The notes: generated by a model not told the origin, from the letters alone. A stretch of 64,000 nt of DNA from Chloroflexota bacterium (GCA_026708115.1 JAPOVL010000033.1:62001-126000), one strand, 5' to 3'. Positions 1 to 9,328 are shown, numbered from the stretch's first letter. A program made the numbers and translations.

Positions 1-843
1 CAGGTCAATTTCGTCGTCAACATTTACCTGGCGAATCACATGGTCCACGGCAGTGTGACGGCGCTGCGCTTCGCCTTCATGATGATGTTCTTTGCCCTGG
101 GCGTGATCGGCCAGAGCGTTGGCACGGCAGTCTTTCCCAGTCTCGCAGCATTATGGGCGGAGGGGAATCTCGAGGACTTCAAGGATCGCCTGTCGCGGGC
201 TATGCGCAATGTGCTGTACCTGTCCTTTCCTGCGACCGTGCTCTTTATCATGCTGGGGGAACCCATCTTCAGCATATTGGAACGCGGCGAATGGACTTCG
301 GAAAGTACCCAAGCCGCGGCCTGGGCCCTGGGTTTCTATGCCTTGGGCATCGCCGGATTCACACTGCTGGAGGTGCTGTCGCGCGCCTTTTACGCGCTTG
401 AAGACACGCTGACACCCGTTGTGATCGGCGCTGGCGCAATGGTGACGAACATCGTGCTTAACCTCTTATTCATTCAGTTCATCGGCGACCCGACCAGCCT
501 TGCGCGCGGCGCTTTTGCCGGCTTGGCATTGGCGAATGCGCTGACGACACTGGTCGAGTCGGCCCTGCTCTGGTGGCTGATGCGACGTCGCCTCAGGGCG
601 CAGGGCGCCGCTGGCGGCATCCACGACGGCGCTATTCTGCGCAGCGCCGGCGGCAGTCTCTTGGCTGCGCTGATCATGGGGCTTTGCCTCTGGCTATTGA
701 GCGGCGCCATTTCCGCTCCCGGCTGGACACTGGCGATCGGCGGCGGCTTGATCGGGGCGATCGTATTTTTTGGCGTCAGCTACCTTTTCAACTTGAGCGA
801 AACGCGGGCGCTGGCGGCGCCCATCCTCCGACGAGTGACCTGA
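1..843 (+). CDS. murJ: Lipid II flippase MurJ (MviN family), C-terminal part
   Basis: The reading frame is open from base 1, so the 5' end lies outside the window and about 280 C-terminal codons remain. MurJ is a MOP-superfamily polytopic membrane protein that flips the lipid-linked peptidoglycan precursor across the inner membrane. The visible part has at least six hydrophobic segments. It also has family-typical stretches: a QVNFVVNIYLAN start resembling the MurJ sequence around the middle helices, LSRAFYALEDTLTPV (the conserved R-x-FYAL-D-T-x-TP motif), and a closing LFNLSETR before the stop. An SDR gene follows 30 bases downstream on the same strand. The family call is firm; the full length cannot be judged. 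Confidence 0.87.
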   Translation, partial: QVNFVVNIYLANHMVHGSVTALRFAFMMMFFALGVIGQSVGTAVFPSLAALWAEGNLEDFKDRLSRAMRNVLYLSFPATVLFIMLGEPIFSILERGEWTSESTQAAAWALGFYALGIAGFTLLEVLSRAFYALEDTLTPVVIGAGAMVTNIVLNLLFIQFIGDPTSLARGAFAGLALANALTTLVESALLWWLMRRRLRAQGAAGGIHDGAILRSAGGSLLAALIMGLCLWLLSGAISAPGWTLAIGGGLIGAIVFFGVSYLFNLSETRALAAPILRRVT

Positions 844-873
844 GAAGGTATAAACGGGTAGGGACAAATCAGC

Positions 874-1611
874 ATGGCGGAAAAATTCAAAGACAAGGTG
901 GTCGTGATCACGGGCGCCGGTCGCGGAATCGGACGCGCGCTTGCGCTTGGCTTCGCCGAGGGCGGCGCAAGCGTAGTCTGCGCGGCGCGCACCCAGTCGG
1001 AAATCGACGCTACTGCTGCTGCGATTCGGGCAGCTGGCGCTACCGCTTCGTCGCAGCGCTGCGATGTCGCGTCCCCCGCTGATCTCCAGCGGCTCTATGA
1101 CGTCACCCGCGAGACCTATGGCCGCCTGGATGTTGTCATCGCCAATGCCGGCGGCAACTTCGCGCGGCAGACGCTCGAAGACAGCGACATCGCGGCTTGG
1201 GAGCAAACCGTTCGTGTCAACTTGCTCGGTGTCTATTACACAGCCAGATTCGCGATTCCGGATCTCAAGGCGCGCGGGGGCCACATTATCGTGGTCGGTT
1301 CCGGGCTGGGCCATCGCGCCGGAGACAACACGCACTCCGCCTACAGCGCGTCCAAAGCCGGCGCCTGGATGCTGGTGCGCGCCATGGCCAAAGAACTGAG
1401 CCCCTACCGAATCTGCGTCAACGAACTGATTCCGGGCGCAGTGCAGACCGAGCTTTTCTCAAGCGCGCCGCGTCCTGCCGATTCGCCGCTCCAGGCCGAG
1501 TGGATCAAGTCGCCGGAAGATGTCCTGCCCTTGGCGCTCTTCATCGCCTCGGGTCCGCTAACCGGTCCCACCGGGCAGAGCTTCAGCCTGATGCGTCGCG
1601 ATTCGCAGTAA
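874..1611 (+). CDS. Short-chain dehydrogenase/reductase (SDR) family oxidoreductase
   Basis: A 245-residue classical SDR. It has the Rossmann nucleotide motif TGAGRGIG near residue 14, the NAG motif (IANAGGNF) near residue 90, and the catalytic Tyr and Lys in YSASKAG near residue 153, with a Ser about 13 residues before the Tyr. It should be a soluble NAD(P)-dependent oxidoreductase. The substrate cannot be read from sequence; lipid, sugar or secondary alcohol substrates are all possible. A purine-rich AGGGA lies about 11 bases before the ATG. It follows murJ on the same strand and converges with the rRNA methyltransferase gene, with only two bases between the stops. Confidence 0.85.
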   Translation: MAEKFKDKVVVITGAGRGIGRALALGFAEGGASVVCAARTQSEIDATAAAIRAAGATASSQRCDVASPADLQRLYDVTRETYGRLDVVIANAGGNFARQTLEDSDIAAWEQTVRVNLLGVYYTARFAIPDLKARGGHIIVVGSGLGHRAGDNTHSAYSASKAGAWMLVRAMAKELSPYRICVNELIPGAVQTELFSSAPRPADSPLQAEWIKSPEDVLPLALFIASGPLTGPTGQSFSLMRRDSQ

Positions 1612-1613
1612 TT

Positions 1614-2855
1614 CTAGGACTTCAGAACGGCAAAGACCGCCTTCAGATACTCCGCTTCCGGGAAGCCAATCGGGTGGTCCAGCGCATGTGAGGTCGTCTC
1701 GGTGATCTCCAGCTCATAACCTGCCACCTCGGCGCTGCGCGTCACCAGGTTATAGAACATCTCCATCGTGATGCGACTAGAGCAAGAGGACATCAGCAGG
1801 GCGCCGTCTTCCGCCAGCAGCGCCATTCCCATTTCTGCCAGCCGGCGATAGGCGAACACTGCTTTCTGGACATTGGCGCGGCTGTTGGCCAGCGCCGGCG
1901 GATCGATGATCACCAGGTTAAACCTACGCCGCGTATCGACCAGTTCACGCAAGCCGGCGAAAGCGTCTGCCACGATGACCCCAACCCGTTTTTCATCCAG
2001 CCCGTTGAGCGCGACATTGGCTTTCAGGGCTTCCAACGCCGGTTCGCTGCTATCCAGCGCCAGGATCGATTTGGCGCCGCCCGCCAGCCCATAAACGCTG
2101 AAACCGCCGCTATAAGCGAAGACGTCCAGAATCCGCCGTCCATTTGCCAGTTCTCGCACCTTTTGTCGGTTGTCGCGCTGGTCGAAAAAGAATCCGGTCT
2201 TGTGGCCCTTGCGCACGTCCGCCTCGAAGCGCAAACCGTTCTCCAGGAATGACGCTCGGGTCGCGTCTCCCGTGCCTAGCAAGGTCTGGCCATCCGCCAG
2301 TCCATGCAGCCGAATGACATCGTGGCGCTGCGATTGCAAGGCGCGACTGAGCCGCAAGACTAGGTTCTCGAATTTGAGCGCCTTTCTCATTGCGGCAATC
2401 AGGGTCTTCATCTGTGGCAACCAGGCAACCGTGTACAGCTTAATCACCAGAGTGTCGCCATAGCGGTCGATGACCAGCGCCGGCAATCCGTCGCTCTCGC
2501 CATAGACCAGCCGATAGCCCGTGGTTCCCATGTCGATCAGGGGTTGGCGCCGCGCCTGCGCCGCTTCCAGCGTCTTGACGAACCAGGCATAATTGATTCG
2601 TTGCGGGGTCTCTCTCTGCAAAATCTTGATGCGAATCGGCGAGAAGGGATCGTAGAGGCCTACCCCCAGGAAGCGATTCTTGCCTCGGTCATAAATCACA
2701 GCCAGATCGCCCGCGTTCCCCAGGTGGCTCTGCTTGACGATAGACTCTTCAAAAACCCAGGGGTGACCTTGCCGGATGGCTCGCTCAGCGGCCGGTTTGA
2801 CGCGGACGGCGATGTTCTTGTCCGATGGCTCCGGCAATTTGCTGAGGTCAATCAT
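1614..2855 (-). CDS. Class I SAM-dependent rRNA methyltransferase (RlmI-like)
   Basis: 413 residues. An N-terminal PUA-like RNA-binding region (roughly 1-90, with GHPWVFEESI) is followed by a RlmI/RlmK-type middle domain and a Rossmann SAM-binding domain. SAM motif I is visible as DVFAYSGGFSVYGLAGG near residue 245. The catalytic region includes IIDPPALANS near residue 318 and MSSCSS near 358, where the Cys of the SCS motif is expected to act in 5-methylcytosine formation. RlmI makes m5C in 23S rRNA in E. coli; the exact target base here is inferred only from family. It lies immediately downstream of xseB on the same strand with 20 bases between. Confidence 0.83.
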   Translation of the reverse strand: MIDLSKLPEPSDKNIAVRVKPAAERAIRQGHPWVFEESIVKQSHLGNAGDLAVIYDRGKNRFLGVGLYDPFSPIRIKILQRETPQRINYAWFVKTLEAAQARRQPLIDMGTTGYRLVYGESDGLPALVIDRYGDTLVIKLYTVAWLPQMKTLIAAMRKALKFENLVLRLSRALQSQRHDVIRLHGLADGQTLLGTGDATRASFLENGLRFEADVRKGHKTGFFFDQRDNRQKVRELANGRRILDVFAYSGGFSVYGLAGGAKSILALDSSEPALEALKANVALNGLDEKRVGVIVADAFAGLRELVDTRRRFNLVIIDPPALANSRANVQKAVFAYRRLAEMGMALLAEDGALLMSSCSSRITMEMFYNLVTRSAEVAGYELEITETTSHALDHPIGFPEAEYLKAVFAVLKS

Positions 2856-2875
2856 ATCCGGTCCTTTCGGCGCGT

Positions 2876-3076
2876 TTAAGCATCATCTGCCTCGACCTGT
2901 CGGATCTTGAGCTCCGCCTTCTCCAACAAGTCTTGACAATGCGCCGACAATCGCTGGCCCAACTCGTACAAAGCGACCGATTGTTCCAGCGACAACTTGC
3001 CACTTTCCAGTTGCGCCACCACGCCTTCGAGTTGCCCGTAGGCCTCTTCGTAGCTCAGTTCTTCGATTTCGTCCAT
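2876..3076 (-). CDS. xseB: Exodeoxyribonuclease VII small subunit
   Basis: A 66-residue acidic, helical protein of the XseB family (usual length 60-85). It has the typical core: LSYEEAYGQLEGVVAQLESG, then LSLEQSVALYELGQRL. Several copies bind XseA to form exonuclease VII, which degrades single-stranded DNA and acts in repair. Its start overlaps the xseA stop by one base (TAATG type), so the two are translationally coupled, the usual xseA-xseB arrangement. Confidence 0.92.
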   Translation of the reverse strand: MDEIEELSYEEAYGQLEGVVAQLESGKLSLEQSVALYELGQRLSAHCQDLLEKAELKIRQVEADDA

Positions 3077-4281
3077 TATTGCTCTACCCTGACGTTGATT
3101 TGATCCCGGTGAAAGCGCACCTGTAAGCGCTGATCGTCCCGCACTTGCGCCGCCGAGCGCACAATCTCGCCCGACTCGTCACTGACCAGCGCATAGCCCC
3201 GCGCCAGAATCTGCTCCGGATTGGCCGCTTCAAGCGCATTCACTTGGGCGGCAAGGCGCTCTTGCAGCCGCTCGAGGCTTGACGAGGCGACGCGTTCAAT
3301 CCGTTCGCCGAGGCCGTCGAGCCTCCCCACAGCCGAATGAACGAATCGCAAGGGCGTATTGAACCCTAGGGCGCGCGTCATGCCTTGCAAAGCGCGCTGC
3401 GCTTCCAGGGTTGCTGCGCTCAATCTCGCGTTCAGCGTTGCGCGCGCCCGATCCAGGTCCAAAAGCAGTTCCTCTTGATTCGGCGTCGCTAACTCCGCCG
3501 CGGCCGAGGGCGTCGGCGCCCGCAAGTCGGCGACGAAATCGGCGATCGTGAAGTCGATTTCGTGCCCGATGCCGCTGATGACGGGCACGCGGCTCGCGGC
3601 TATCGTCCGCGCAACGGTTTCATCGTTGAAGCACCAAAGATCTTCGATCGAGCCGCCGCCGCGCGCGACGATGATCACGTCGATGTCGTCCCGCGCGTAG
3701 AGCCGCGCCAGCGCCGCGACGATTGCCGCAGGGGCATCCGCGCCTTGTACGATGGTCGGGCTGAGGATGACTTCCGCCAAGGGAAAGCGCCGGCTCAGCA
3801 CATTCAGAATATCCTGATAGGCGGCGGCGTCAGGCGAGGTCACGATGCCGATTCGGCCCGGGAAGGGCGGGGGCAGGTGTTTTTTCTCTTGATCAAACAA
3901 TCCTTCGGCATCCAGCTTGGTTTTCAGCGCTTCAAACTGTTGGTGCAAATCGCCGACTCCGCCCAGGGCTTCGATCGCATTGGCATAGAGCTGATACTCG
4001 CCCCGGGCTTCATAAACGCTGACCCGTCCCAGAACGACGATTTCATCGCCGACTTTCACATCGAGCCGGACAAAGCGCGCCGCGCTGCGGAACATGACAC
4101 AGCGCAACTGCGACTTGGCGTCTTTGAGTGTGAAATACCAATGCCCGGAGGCAGCCTTGGTCAAATTGGAGACTTCGCCCCGCACGCGTACGTCAGCCAG
4201 GATGTCGTCAGCGTCAAACAGCTCGTGGATGTAGCGCGTGATCTCTTGAACCGAAAAACTTTGCATGCTCAATTCGAACAA
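3076..4281 (-). CDS. xseA: Exodeoxyribonuclease VII large subunit
   Basis: 401 residues, slightly shorter than the usual 400-460. The N-terminal OB-fold is visible (VRVRGEVSNLTKAASGHWYFTLKD near residues 31-54). The catalytic domain follows with GRIGIVTSPDAAAYQDIL near 143, IIVARGGGSIEDLWCFND near 205 and the conserved GIGHEIDFTIADFVADLRAPTPS region near 238, which carries metal- and DNA-binding residues. A coiled-coil C-terminal part binds XseB. Translation may start at the first Met or at Met6 (MQSFSV, base 4266), which is closer to the family N-terminus. The upstream region is shared with a divergent small gene at 4357. Confidence 0.93.
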   Translation of the reverse strand: MFELSMQSFSVQEITRYIHELFDADDILADVRVRGEVSNLTKAASGHWYFTLKDAKSQLRCVMFRSAARFVRLDVKVGDEIVVLGRVSVYEARGEYQLYANAIEALGGVGDLHQQFEALKTKLDAEGLFDQEKKHLPPPFPGRIGIVTSPDAAAYQDILNVLSRRFPLAEVILSPTIVQGADAPAAIVAALARLYARDDIDVIIVARGGGSIEDLWCFNDETVARTIAASRVPVISGIGHEIDFTIADFVADLRAPTPSAAAELATPNQEELLLDLDRARATLNARLSAATLEAQRALQGMTRALGFNTPLRFVHSAVGRLDGLGERIERVASSSLERLQERLAAQVNALEAANPEQILARGYALVSDESGEIVRSAAQVRDDQRLQVRFHRDQINVRVEQ

Positions 4282-4356
4282 AACCCGTTGTTTACTGTCC
4301 TTTTGGAATATACAATTATGTCAGATTTCGCGCACTAATACTATTGAGGATAAACA

Positions 4357-4647
4357 ATGGCCTATCTCAACGCCAGTGAACGCGGGCAATTGCTGGACGA
4401 ACTTAGCGGCATGAAATTCGGGCGCGCCAAATCCAAACTCTCGCGCATGGATCCTGACGGGCGCCTCGCTTATTATCGCAATGCGCAGCAATCCGGCGAG
4501 TGGCATACCCGCTTCGTTCTGGATGGCTTGGGAACGATAGTGACGCTGGTGGAAGTCAACCACGCCAAGAATGACCAGCCGCGCAACAAGCAACGCTTCG
4601 AATTCGTCAATATCATTGTCGAGCCGACCCCCGCCAATAACAGCTAG
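4357..4647 (+). CDS. Hypothetical protein, 96 aa
   Basis: A small soluble protein, slightly basic, with no signal peptide or membrane segment. The N-terminal third is polar and helical (MAYLNASERGQLLDELSGMK). The rest looks like short beta strands, with TRFVLDGLGTIVTLVEVNH and FEFVNIIVEP. A GAGG ribosome-binding site sits seven bases before the ATG, and the codon use matches the neighbours, so the gene is believable. It is transcribed divergently from xseA. I do not recognise the family. Confidence 0.6.
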   Translation: MAYLNASERGQLLDELSGMKFGRAKSKLSRMDPDGRLAYYRNAQQSGEWHTRFVLDGLGTIVTLVEVNHAKNDQPRNKQRFEFVNIIVEPTPANNS

Positions 4648-4697
4648 CGATACAAACCTGTAAATTCGCCAAGCCGCAATTGTCGAACAATCCTTGT

Positions 4698-4792
4698 AGC
4701 CGCTCGGCGGCAGCGAAAAGGTCACAGGAATGTCCCGCTCACGCAAAAAGGTAAGCGTTCTCGTCGAACGAGCGACGCGATTTACGTAAACA
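4698..4792 (-). repeat. ~95-nt dispersed structured repeat, copy A
   Basis: On the minus strand this matches 55705-55798 on the plus strand. The last 48 bases (4698-4745) are 46/48 identical to 55751-55798. The preceding part is more diverged but aligns with one two-base gap. Two hairpins can be drawn: CGTCG/CGACG at 4762-4777, and GCCGC/GCGGC near the 4698 end with a CGA loop. It lies just downstream of the PHP metallohydrolase stop. See the finding on covariation and synonymous differences. Confidence 0.75.
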
Positions 4793-4869
4793 GGGCCGAC
4801 CCTGGGGGTCGCCTAAAATCGCCTCGTATTGTTCTCTTGGCATTACTGGAACTCAGAGTCACTGCCAAA

Positions 4870-7446
4870 TCAGTGCTCGTGATGCGCGTCGTGCGCGTGC
4901 AAGGGACTATGTTGGTGGTAAACGCCTTGGCGATGCATGAGTTGGTGCAGCTTGTTATGCGCGGATTCCAGCGCCGCGCGGATCCGCTTGTATTGCTGCG
5001 CTTCCGGCCGGGGCGCCAGCGTGTCCACAAAGGCCATCGCCCCTTCAATCTGTTCCAGGACGGCGATGTCGTCGCCTTGCTGAAAGGGCCGCGCCCCGCC
5101 AACGCGAATCTGAACGCAGCTGCTATGCGCTGCGATGTCTGACTTTCTGCCGCTGTGACTACCCCGGGCTCTCAACGCGATCCAGGTCGACTCGCTGATG
5201 TGAATTTCGCAACTGCCCTCCGCCTGCAAAGCCCCGTCCACGGTCTGCTCTTCTACAGCGAATCCCCCACCTACGACTTCGACCCGCTCCAGCGGCATGG
5301 CCGCGGATTCGGCTCGCCAGCTCACATTAACGGTGCCGCCGCCAGCGGGCAAATCCAGCTTTGACCCCGGCGACAGCCCTTCCACCTGCAATTCAAGCAG
5401 GGGACCGACCGTGACAAAAGTATTGCCGGCCTTGATGCTCTCCATCCAGTTATCGTAAGTGAACTCGCGATCTCCAAGATGCGCGTAGGTGCGCATGCCG
5501 CCCAGCAATGATCGGGCATCCATCTTGTCCGAGCCGCCCACGATTGGCACCTGATAGCCGAGATTGAGATAGCGGTACCAATCCAGCAGCCCATAGGGCG
5601 TGATCTGCGCGTCAAAGGGGTTGAAGCTCATCATCTCGATGGCATGCACCAGTTCCAGCACGATATCGGCGGCGCGCTCGGCTTGCGGGTTGGGAGCATG
5701 TGGTAGGACGACCAAACCATTCTGCTCGATGCAGCGCCGCGCCCAATCCGCCATGCTCACTTCCAGGGCATCGCCGATCGCCGACTCCGATGGGCCGCCG
5801 CTGCAGAGCGGATGAATCATCTCGCCCGAGTATCCCAGCAAGGAAATATGACCCATGACCTGCATGCGATTTTCTGTGCCCACCCGCACCAGGAACTCGC
5901 CATCGCCGCCGAAGTCCACCGCGCCCAGCGTGCTGCGCCCGTCAAAATCGCTGACATTGCTAAACATCTCGCCCCACTGGCTGGCCAGCAGATTGACGAC
6001 ATTGACGCCTTCGGCGGCGCCTTCCAGCAGCGCCGTCTGCGGACTCAAGAAATGCACATGGGTATCGGCTGTGACCCAGCCGCGTTCGCGCCAATCGAGC
6101 GCGCTTTCCAGTTCAAAGACGAATTCGTCGCTATCGACGCGCACTTCGATGCTGCCGCGGAAAGGCTTGATCTCGTAGCCGCGGCTGATCTCGACGAAGA
6201 CTTCGCCCAGGGGCGCCTCGACCTCGCAGTGCCCGCCGATATAGGCGTACTGATTCAGTTGATTGGCGAACTCGCCGTAGTTGTCTTCGAACCAGTAGCG
6301 ATTGACGCGGCGATGATTCCCGCGGGGCGGCAGATACTCTCCGGCGCCCCCATGAAAATGCACGCGCGCGGCCACCGGCTTGCCCGCAGGGTCCACAACC
6401 TTGACCTTGATCAAGCGCCGCGCTTCCGCCACTTCAACCAGCGCGTCCCCTTGGAACTGGCTCAGGTCATAAGCGCGGGTCTTCCCGTTCGCGTCACCCA
6501 GGTACAGCTTGGCCTGGGGATGCGCGGCGTATTCTATGATGGCGACTCGCTGGGAGCGCGTCGGCTGCACATCGGTGGCCTCGCCGAACCAGGCTTCGCG
6601 GTCATAGTCCAGCTTGGCCCGCGCCGAGATGACGTATCCGAGGTCGATATCGACATTGTCCAGCTCGCCTAAAGAATTGAATTCGACGCCCGGCCGGGTG
6701 GTCAGCGCCAATTTGCGCCGAACCTGCGCGCGCAGCGGGTGCTCGCTGACTTGCGTGGCGCTGATGGCAAAAATCAGAGCGCGTTCGTCTTTGGGGACGC
6801 AGCGGATTGCGGCGATGGCTCTTTCGGGAAAGGGATTGGGAAGGGCGTAGAGCCAGATATGCTCGGCGCTGTCATCGCGCCCGCTTCCATGCCGTGTTTC
6901 GCCATTGCCGTAGGCGGAATCGGGCATTCGCCCCAGGGATAGCGACTCCGAGACTGTCGAGATGATGGTGTCTTTCTGATGCGGCGCCGCGGCAAAGGGA
7001 CTTGCGCCCCAGCCGATGCGCGCCTGCTGAATGGCGAAACGCCTGCGGATCGGGATGGACTCTATACTGCCATCGGCATATTCCAGTTGATACGCCGCAA
7101 CCAGTCCGCCCAATTCGTTGCCGGTGAGTTCGCTGGGGAACTGCGCCGCTTTCGCAACATCGGCCAAGTCTGGCGTCAACGCCTGCGGCTTGTCTTCGAC
7201 GATATGGGCGAAGACGAGATATGTCGCCCGCAAATTATCCACCGGAATGCGCACTTCATCGGAATCGAGCAGGATGACATTCGCTTGGCTGGCCGCGCCA
7301 AATTCAAAGGGGATGCCGCGACAAGACTGAGGACCGAATCCGTCCGGGAGCCGGAGACGCAGCAACTTGTCCAGCGCCGACCGATCTTGATTGAAACTGC
7401 CTGTCAAGGGAAGGGGCGTAAACTGATCCGAAGCGGGGATTTCCAT
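4870..7446 (-). CDS. PHP-domain metallohydrolase, CehA/McbA-like
   Basis: 858 residues and soluble. The N-terminal half (about 1-400) is beta-rich and probably consists of carbohydrate-binding-like or Ig-like modules. The PHP-type hydrolase core begins near residue 458 with TADTHVHFLSP, whose HxH pair is the first metal motif. Further metal-binding candidates are VVLPHAPNP near 585 and IVGGSDKMDARS near 636. PHP-superfamily enzymes use two or three metals to hydrolyse phosphoester, ester or amide bonds. CehA/McbA members cleave carbamates, but the substrate here is not readable. The C-terminus is His-rich (HQHSPLHAHDAHHEH), which may bind metal. It is monocistronic or follows the alkylation-repair gene, 42 bases upstream. 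Confidence 0.7.
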   Translation of the reverse strand: MEIPASDQFTPLPLTGSFNQDRSALDKLLRLRLPDGFGPQSCRGIPFEFGAASQANVILLDSDEVRIPVDNLRATYLVFAHIVEDKPQALTPDLADVAKAAQFPSELTGNELGGLVAAYQLEYADGSIESIPIRRRFAIQQARIGWGASPFAAAPHQKDTIISTVSESLSLGRMPDSAYGNGETRHGSGRDDSAEHIWLYALPNPFPERAIAAIRCVPKDERALIFAISATQVSEHPLRAQVRRKLALTTRPGVEFNSLGELDNVDIDLGYVISARAKLDYDREAWFGEATDVQPTRSQRVAIIEYAAHPQAKLYLGDANGKTRAYDLSQFQGDALVEVAEARRLIKVKVVDPAGKPVAARVHFHGGAGEYLPPRGNHRRVNRYWFEDNYGEFANQLNQYAYIGGHCEVEAPLGEVFVEISRGYEIKPFRGSIEVRVDSDEFVFELESALDWRERGWVTADTHVHFLSPQTALLEGAAEGVNVVNLLASQWGEMFSNVSDFDGRSTLGAVDFGGDGEFLVRVGTENRMQVMGHISLLGYSGEMIHPLCSGGPSESAIGDALEVSMADWARRCIEQNGLVVLPHAPNPQAERAADIVLELVHAIEMMSFNPFDAQITPYGLLDWYRYLNLGYQVPIVGGSDKMDARSLLGGMRTYAHLGDREFTYDNWMESIKAGNTFVTVGPLLELQVEGLSPGSKLDLPAGGGTVNVSWRAESAAMPLERVEVVGGGFAVEEQTVDGALQAEGSCEIHISESTWIALRARGSHSGRKSDIAAHSSCVQIRVGGARPFQQGDDIAVLEQIEGAMAFVDTLAPRPEAQQYKRIRAALESAHNKLHQLMHRQGVYHQHSPLHAHDAHHEH

Positions 7447-7488
7447 AGCGATATACTCCTATCGGGCGTGCTTGCCAGGAGTGTATCC

Positions 7489-8613
7489 TCAGTCCCCAGC
7501 CATCACAAGTTCATAGTCGGCGCCGCCGACGATGCGCCCGTTGACCTGAATCTCAAGACGCTGCAGGCCGGCATAATAGCGTCGCGTCGATATCGGCCGG
7601 ATCGCATGCGACTTGCTGAGGGACAGCGAATCGCCTGGTTTTAGCGTCCCTTTCTTGAGTTTGAAGACCTTGGGCGCCCTCTTGCCATTGGCCTTGACGA
7701 AGTGCATGACATAATCGATCATCAACTGCTGCGCTTTATCGCCAACATTGTGCAGGAGAAATGAAAAGCGCAACTTATCGCCGAACAAAAGCCGCTCCGG
7801 TGACAGCTTCAGCTCACGCAGCTCAACCTGCGGCTCGCCGTATCCCAGAATGGCCAGAGCCCCCGGATCTCCCTTTTTTATCAAGGAGCGCAGCGCATGG
7901 TTGATCAGCCACAGCCGCTGCTCGCTCGCGCCAACCCGCCAGGTTTTCAGCGTATCCAAAACCACTTGCGGATGATCTTTGCTGATATCGTTAAGATGGT
8001 TGGCAACTGACCGCCTGACATAGAGCGAGCTATCGTCCTTCAGGATTTCCAGCAGCGCCAGGGCCGGCGTCGGATCGGCGATGAATTCCCGCAACTGCGG
8101 CGCCCAGGGCAAGCGCGGCCGACTGCCCTCGCTGACCAATCGGCGTACGTGCTCATTGCTGTCCTTCGCCCAGGCCTGTAGTCTGGTCATCGTTTGCTGC
8201 GGATAGCGCATGATGAAGGGTCGAACGGCCGATTCGCAGGAACTATATCTGGTGATGATGTACATTGCGTCCAGCGACTGCCGCGGATGTTCCAAACCGT
8301 AGCGCTCGACGAATGTCGGGATCGGCAAGAGTCGAAAACTGGCATCTTCGATTCGTTCAAATTCCCGCGTGTCCTCGTCCAGAATCTCGATCAATATCTT
8401 GACCGCCGCCGGATAATCCTGGGGCAAGTGCGCGCGCAGCTTGTCCGCGATCAAGCCAAAGCGATGCTTGAGTTCCAGGCGATGCAATTCCGCATCCACT
8501 GCGGCGACGAATTCCTCCCGGGCAAATTGTGGATAGACCGCCTGAATGCGCCCGGCAATCTGCCGCGCCAGCGGCAGATCGATCATTTCTTTGAGCAAGG
8601 GAAATTCGGACAT
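7489..8613 (-). CDS. DNA alkylation repair protein, AlkC-like, with C-terminal Ig-like domain
   Basis: 374 residues from the chosen ATG at 8613. An in-frame ATG at 8700 exists, but that extension would translate through the palindromic repeat at 8641-8666, so the shorter start is preferred. The body (about 1-260) is HEAT-like helical repeats, with the AlkC/AlkD signature VRRLVSEGSRPRLPWAPQL and SLYVRRSVANHLNDISKDHP. These helices cradle damaged DNA and excise N-alkylated bases without base flipping. The C-terminal 100 or so residues form a beta-rich, Ig-like module (RFSFLLHNVGDKAQQLMIDY; YYAGLQRLEIQVNGR), as seen in some AlkC proteins. It lies between VOC and PHP genes on the same strand. Confidence 0.83.
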   Translation of the reverse strand: MSEFPLLKEMIDLPLARQIAGRIQAVYPQFAREEFVAAVDAELHRLELKHRFGLIADKLRAHLPQDYPAAVKILIEILDEDTREFERIEDASFRLLPIPTFVERYGLEHPRQSLDAMYIITRYSSCESAVRPFIMRYPQQTMTRLQAWAKDSNEHVRRLVSEGSRPRLPWAPQLREFIADPTPALALLEILKDDSSLYVRRSVANHLNDISKDHPQVVLDTLKTWRVGASEQRLWLINHALRSLIKKGDPGALAILGYGEPQVELRELKLSPERLLFGDKLRFSFLLHNVGDKAQQLMIDYVMHFVKANGKRAPKVFKLKKGTLKPGDSLSLSKSHAIRPISTRRYYAGLQRLEIQVNGRIVGGADYELVMAGD

Positions 8614-8640
8614 ATCAATTGCCTCAGATTGCGAAAAACC

Positions 8641-8666
8641 GTAGGGGCGACTCTGTGAGTCGCCCG
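8641..8666. repeat. 26-bp palindromic repeat (variant copy)
   Basis: GTAGGGGCGACTCTGTGAGT followed by CGCCCG. It forms a 9-bp stem, GGGCGACTC/GAGTCGCCC, with a TGT loop. It belongs to the same family as the copies at 30950, 32322 and 33259, which have CTATCAG in the centre. The stem is kept by paired changes relative to those copies. It sits just before the alkylation-repair start codon. Confidence 0.75.
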
Positions 8667-8707
8667 CCAGTTTTGAGTATTGTCGCAATGCCCGCAACAA
8701 TCATGGA

Positions 8708-9076
8708 TTAGCCCTCTCCAGGATTCGCGCTCTGCCAGAAGGCCACGCGATTGCCAGTTGGATCCTTGAAAATGCCCAAGGCGCCGAAGCCCGGTATGTC
8801 CTGCCGCGGCAAAACCACCTCGCCGCCCAATTCGGCTGCCCGCGCCATATCAGCCTCCAGATCGTCGCTGTTGAAGTACAAAATGACGTCCCCCGGTTGT
8901 ATGTCATCGCTAGTGGCGCTTAATGCTACCGTCACGTTGCCCGTGTTAAACATGACATATGTGAAATCCGGCCCCATGGGGACCTCCTGGATCTCCCATC
9001 CACAGAGCGCGCTGTAGAATGCCTTGGCGGCGCCGTCATCGCTTGACGGAATCTCGATGTGAACGACTGGACGCAT
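8708..9076 (-). CDS. VOC family protein (glyoxalase/bleomycin-resistance fold)
   Basis: 122 residues, the normal size of a two-module VOC protein. The start MRPVVHIEIPSSDDGAAKAF has the first beta strand with a metal-ligand His (VHIEI). The C-terminal ...GIFKDPTGNRVAFWQ is the typical closing motif DPxGNxxxxxQ. The family includes lyases, dioxygenases and resistance proteins, and the reaction cannot be assigned here. It is 94 bases upstream of the alkylation-repair gene on the same strand, with the palindromic repeat between. A good AGGAGA-type ribosome-binding site (AAAGGAGAACAACTC) precedes the ATG. Confidence 0.82.
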   Translation of the reverse strand: MRPVVHIEIPSSDDGAAKAFYSALCGWEIQEVPMGPDFTYVMFNTGNVTVALSATSDDIQPGDVILYFNSDDLEADMARAAELGGEVVLPRQDIPGFGALGIFKDPTGNRVAFWQSANPGEG

Positions 9077-9328
9077 GAGTTGTTCTCCTTTGCAAATCAG
9101 AATATTTGTTCGTTGCCCAATAGTTTAGATTGTTTGTTCTGCTCTGTCAAGGCCTATATTCATGCCACGATAAATTATGATTCCTGGCGGGCGGATTCGG
9201 CGCGCCGTCTGTCTTCTACGCAAATCCAACGCACCATTTTGGGCCTGCCCGCGTATACTACTATGGGCTGTCCCAAGACAGACGCCTTCTGATGATCGAC
9301 GGTCGACAAAGGACGCGAGGAGAAATCG

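Noticed and set aside
5812-6672. 286-codon plus-strand frame opposite the PHP hydrolase
   Set aside because: Shadow frame without start signal or motif.
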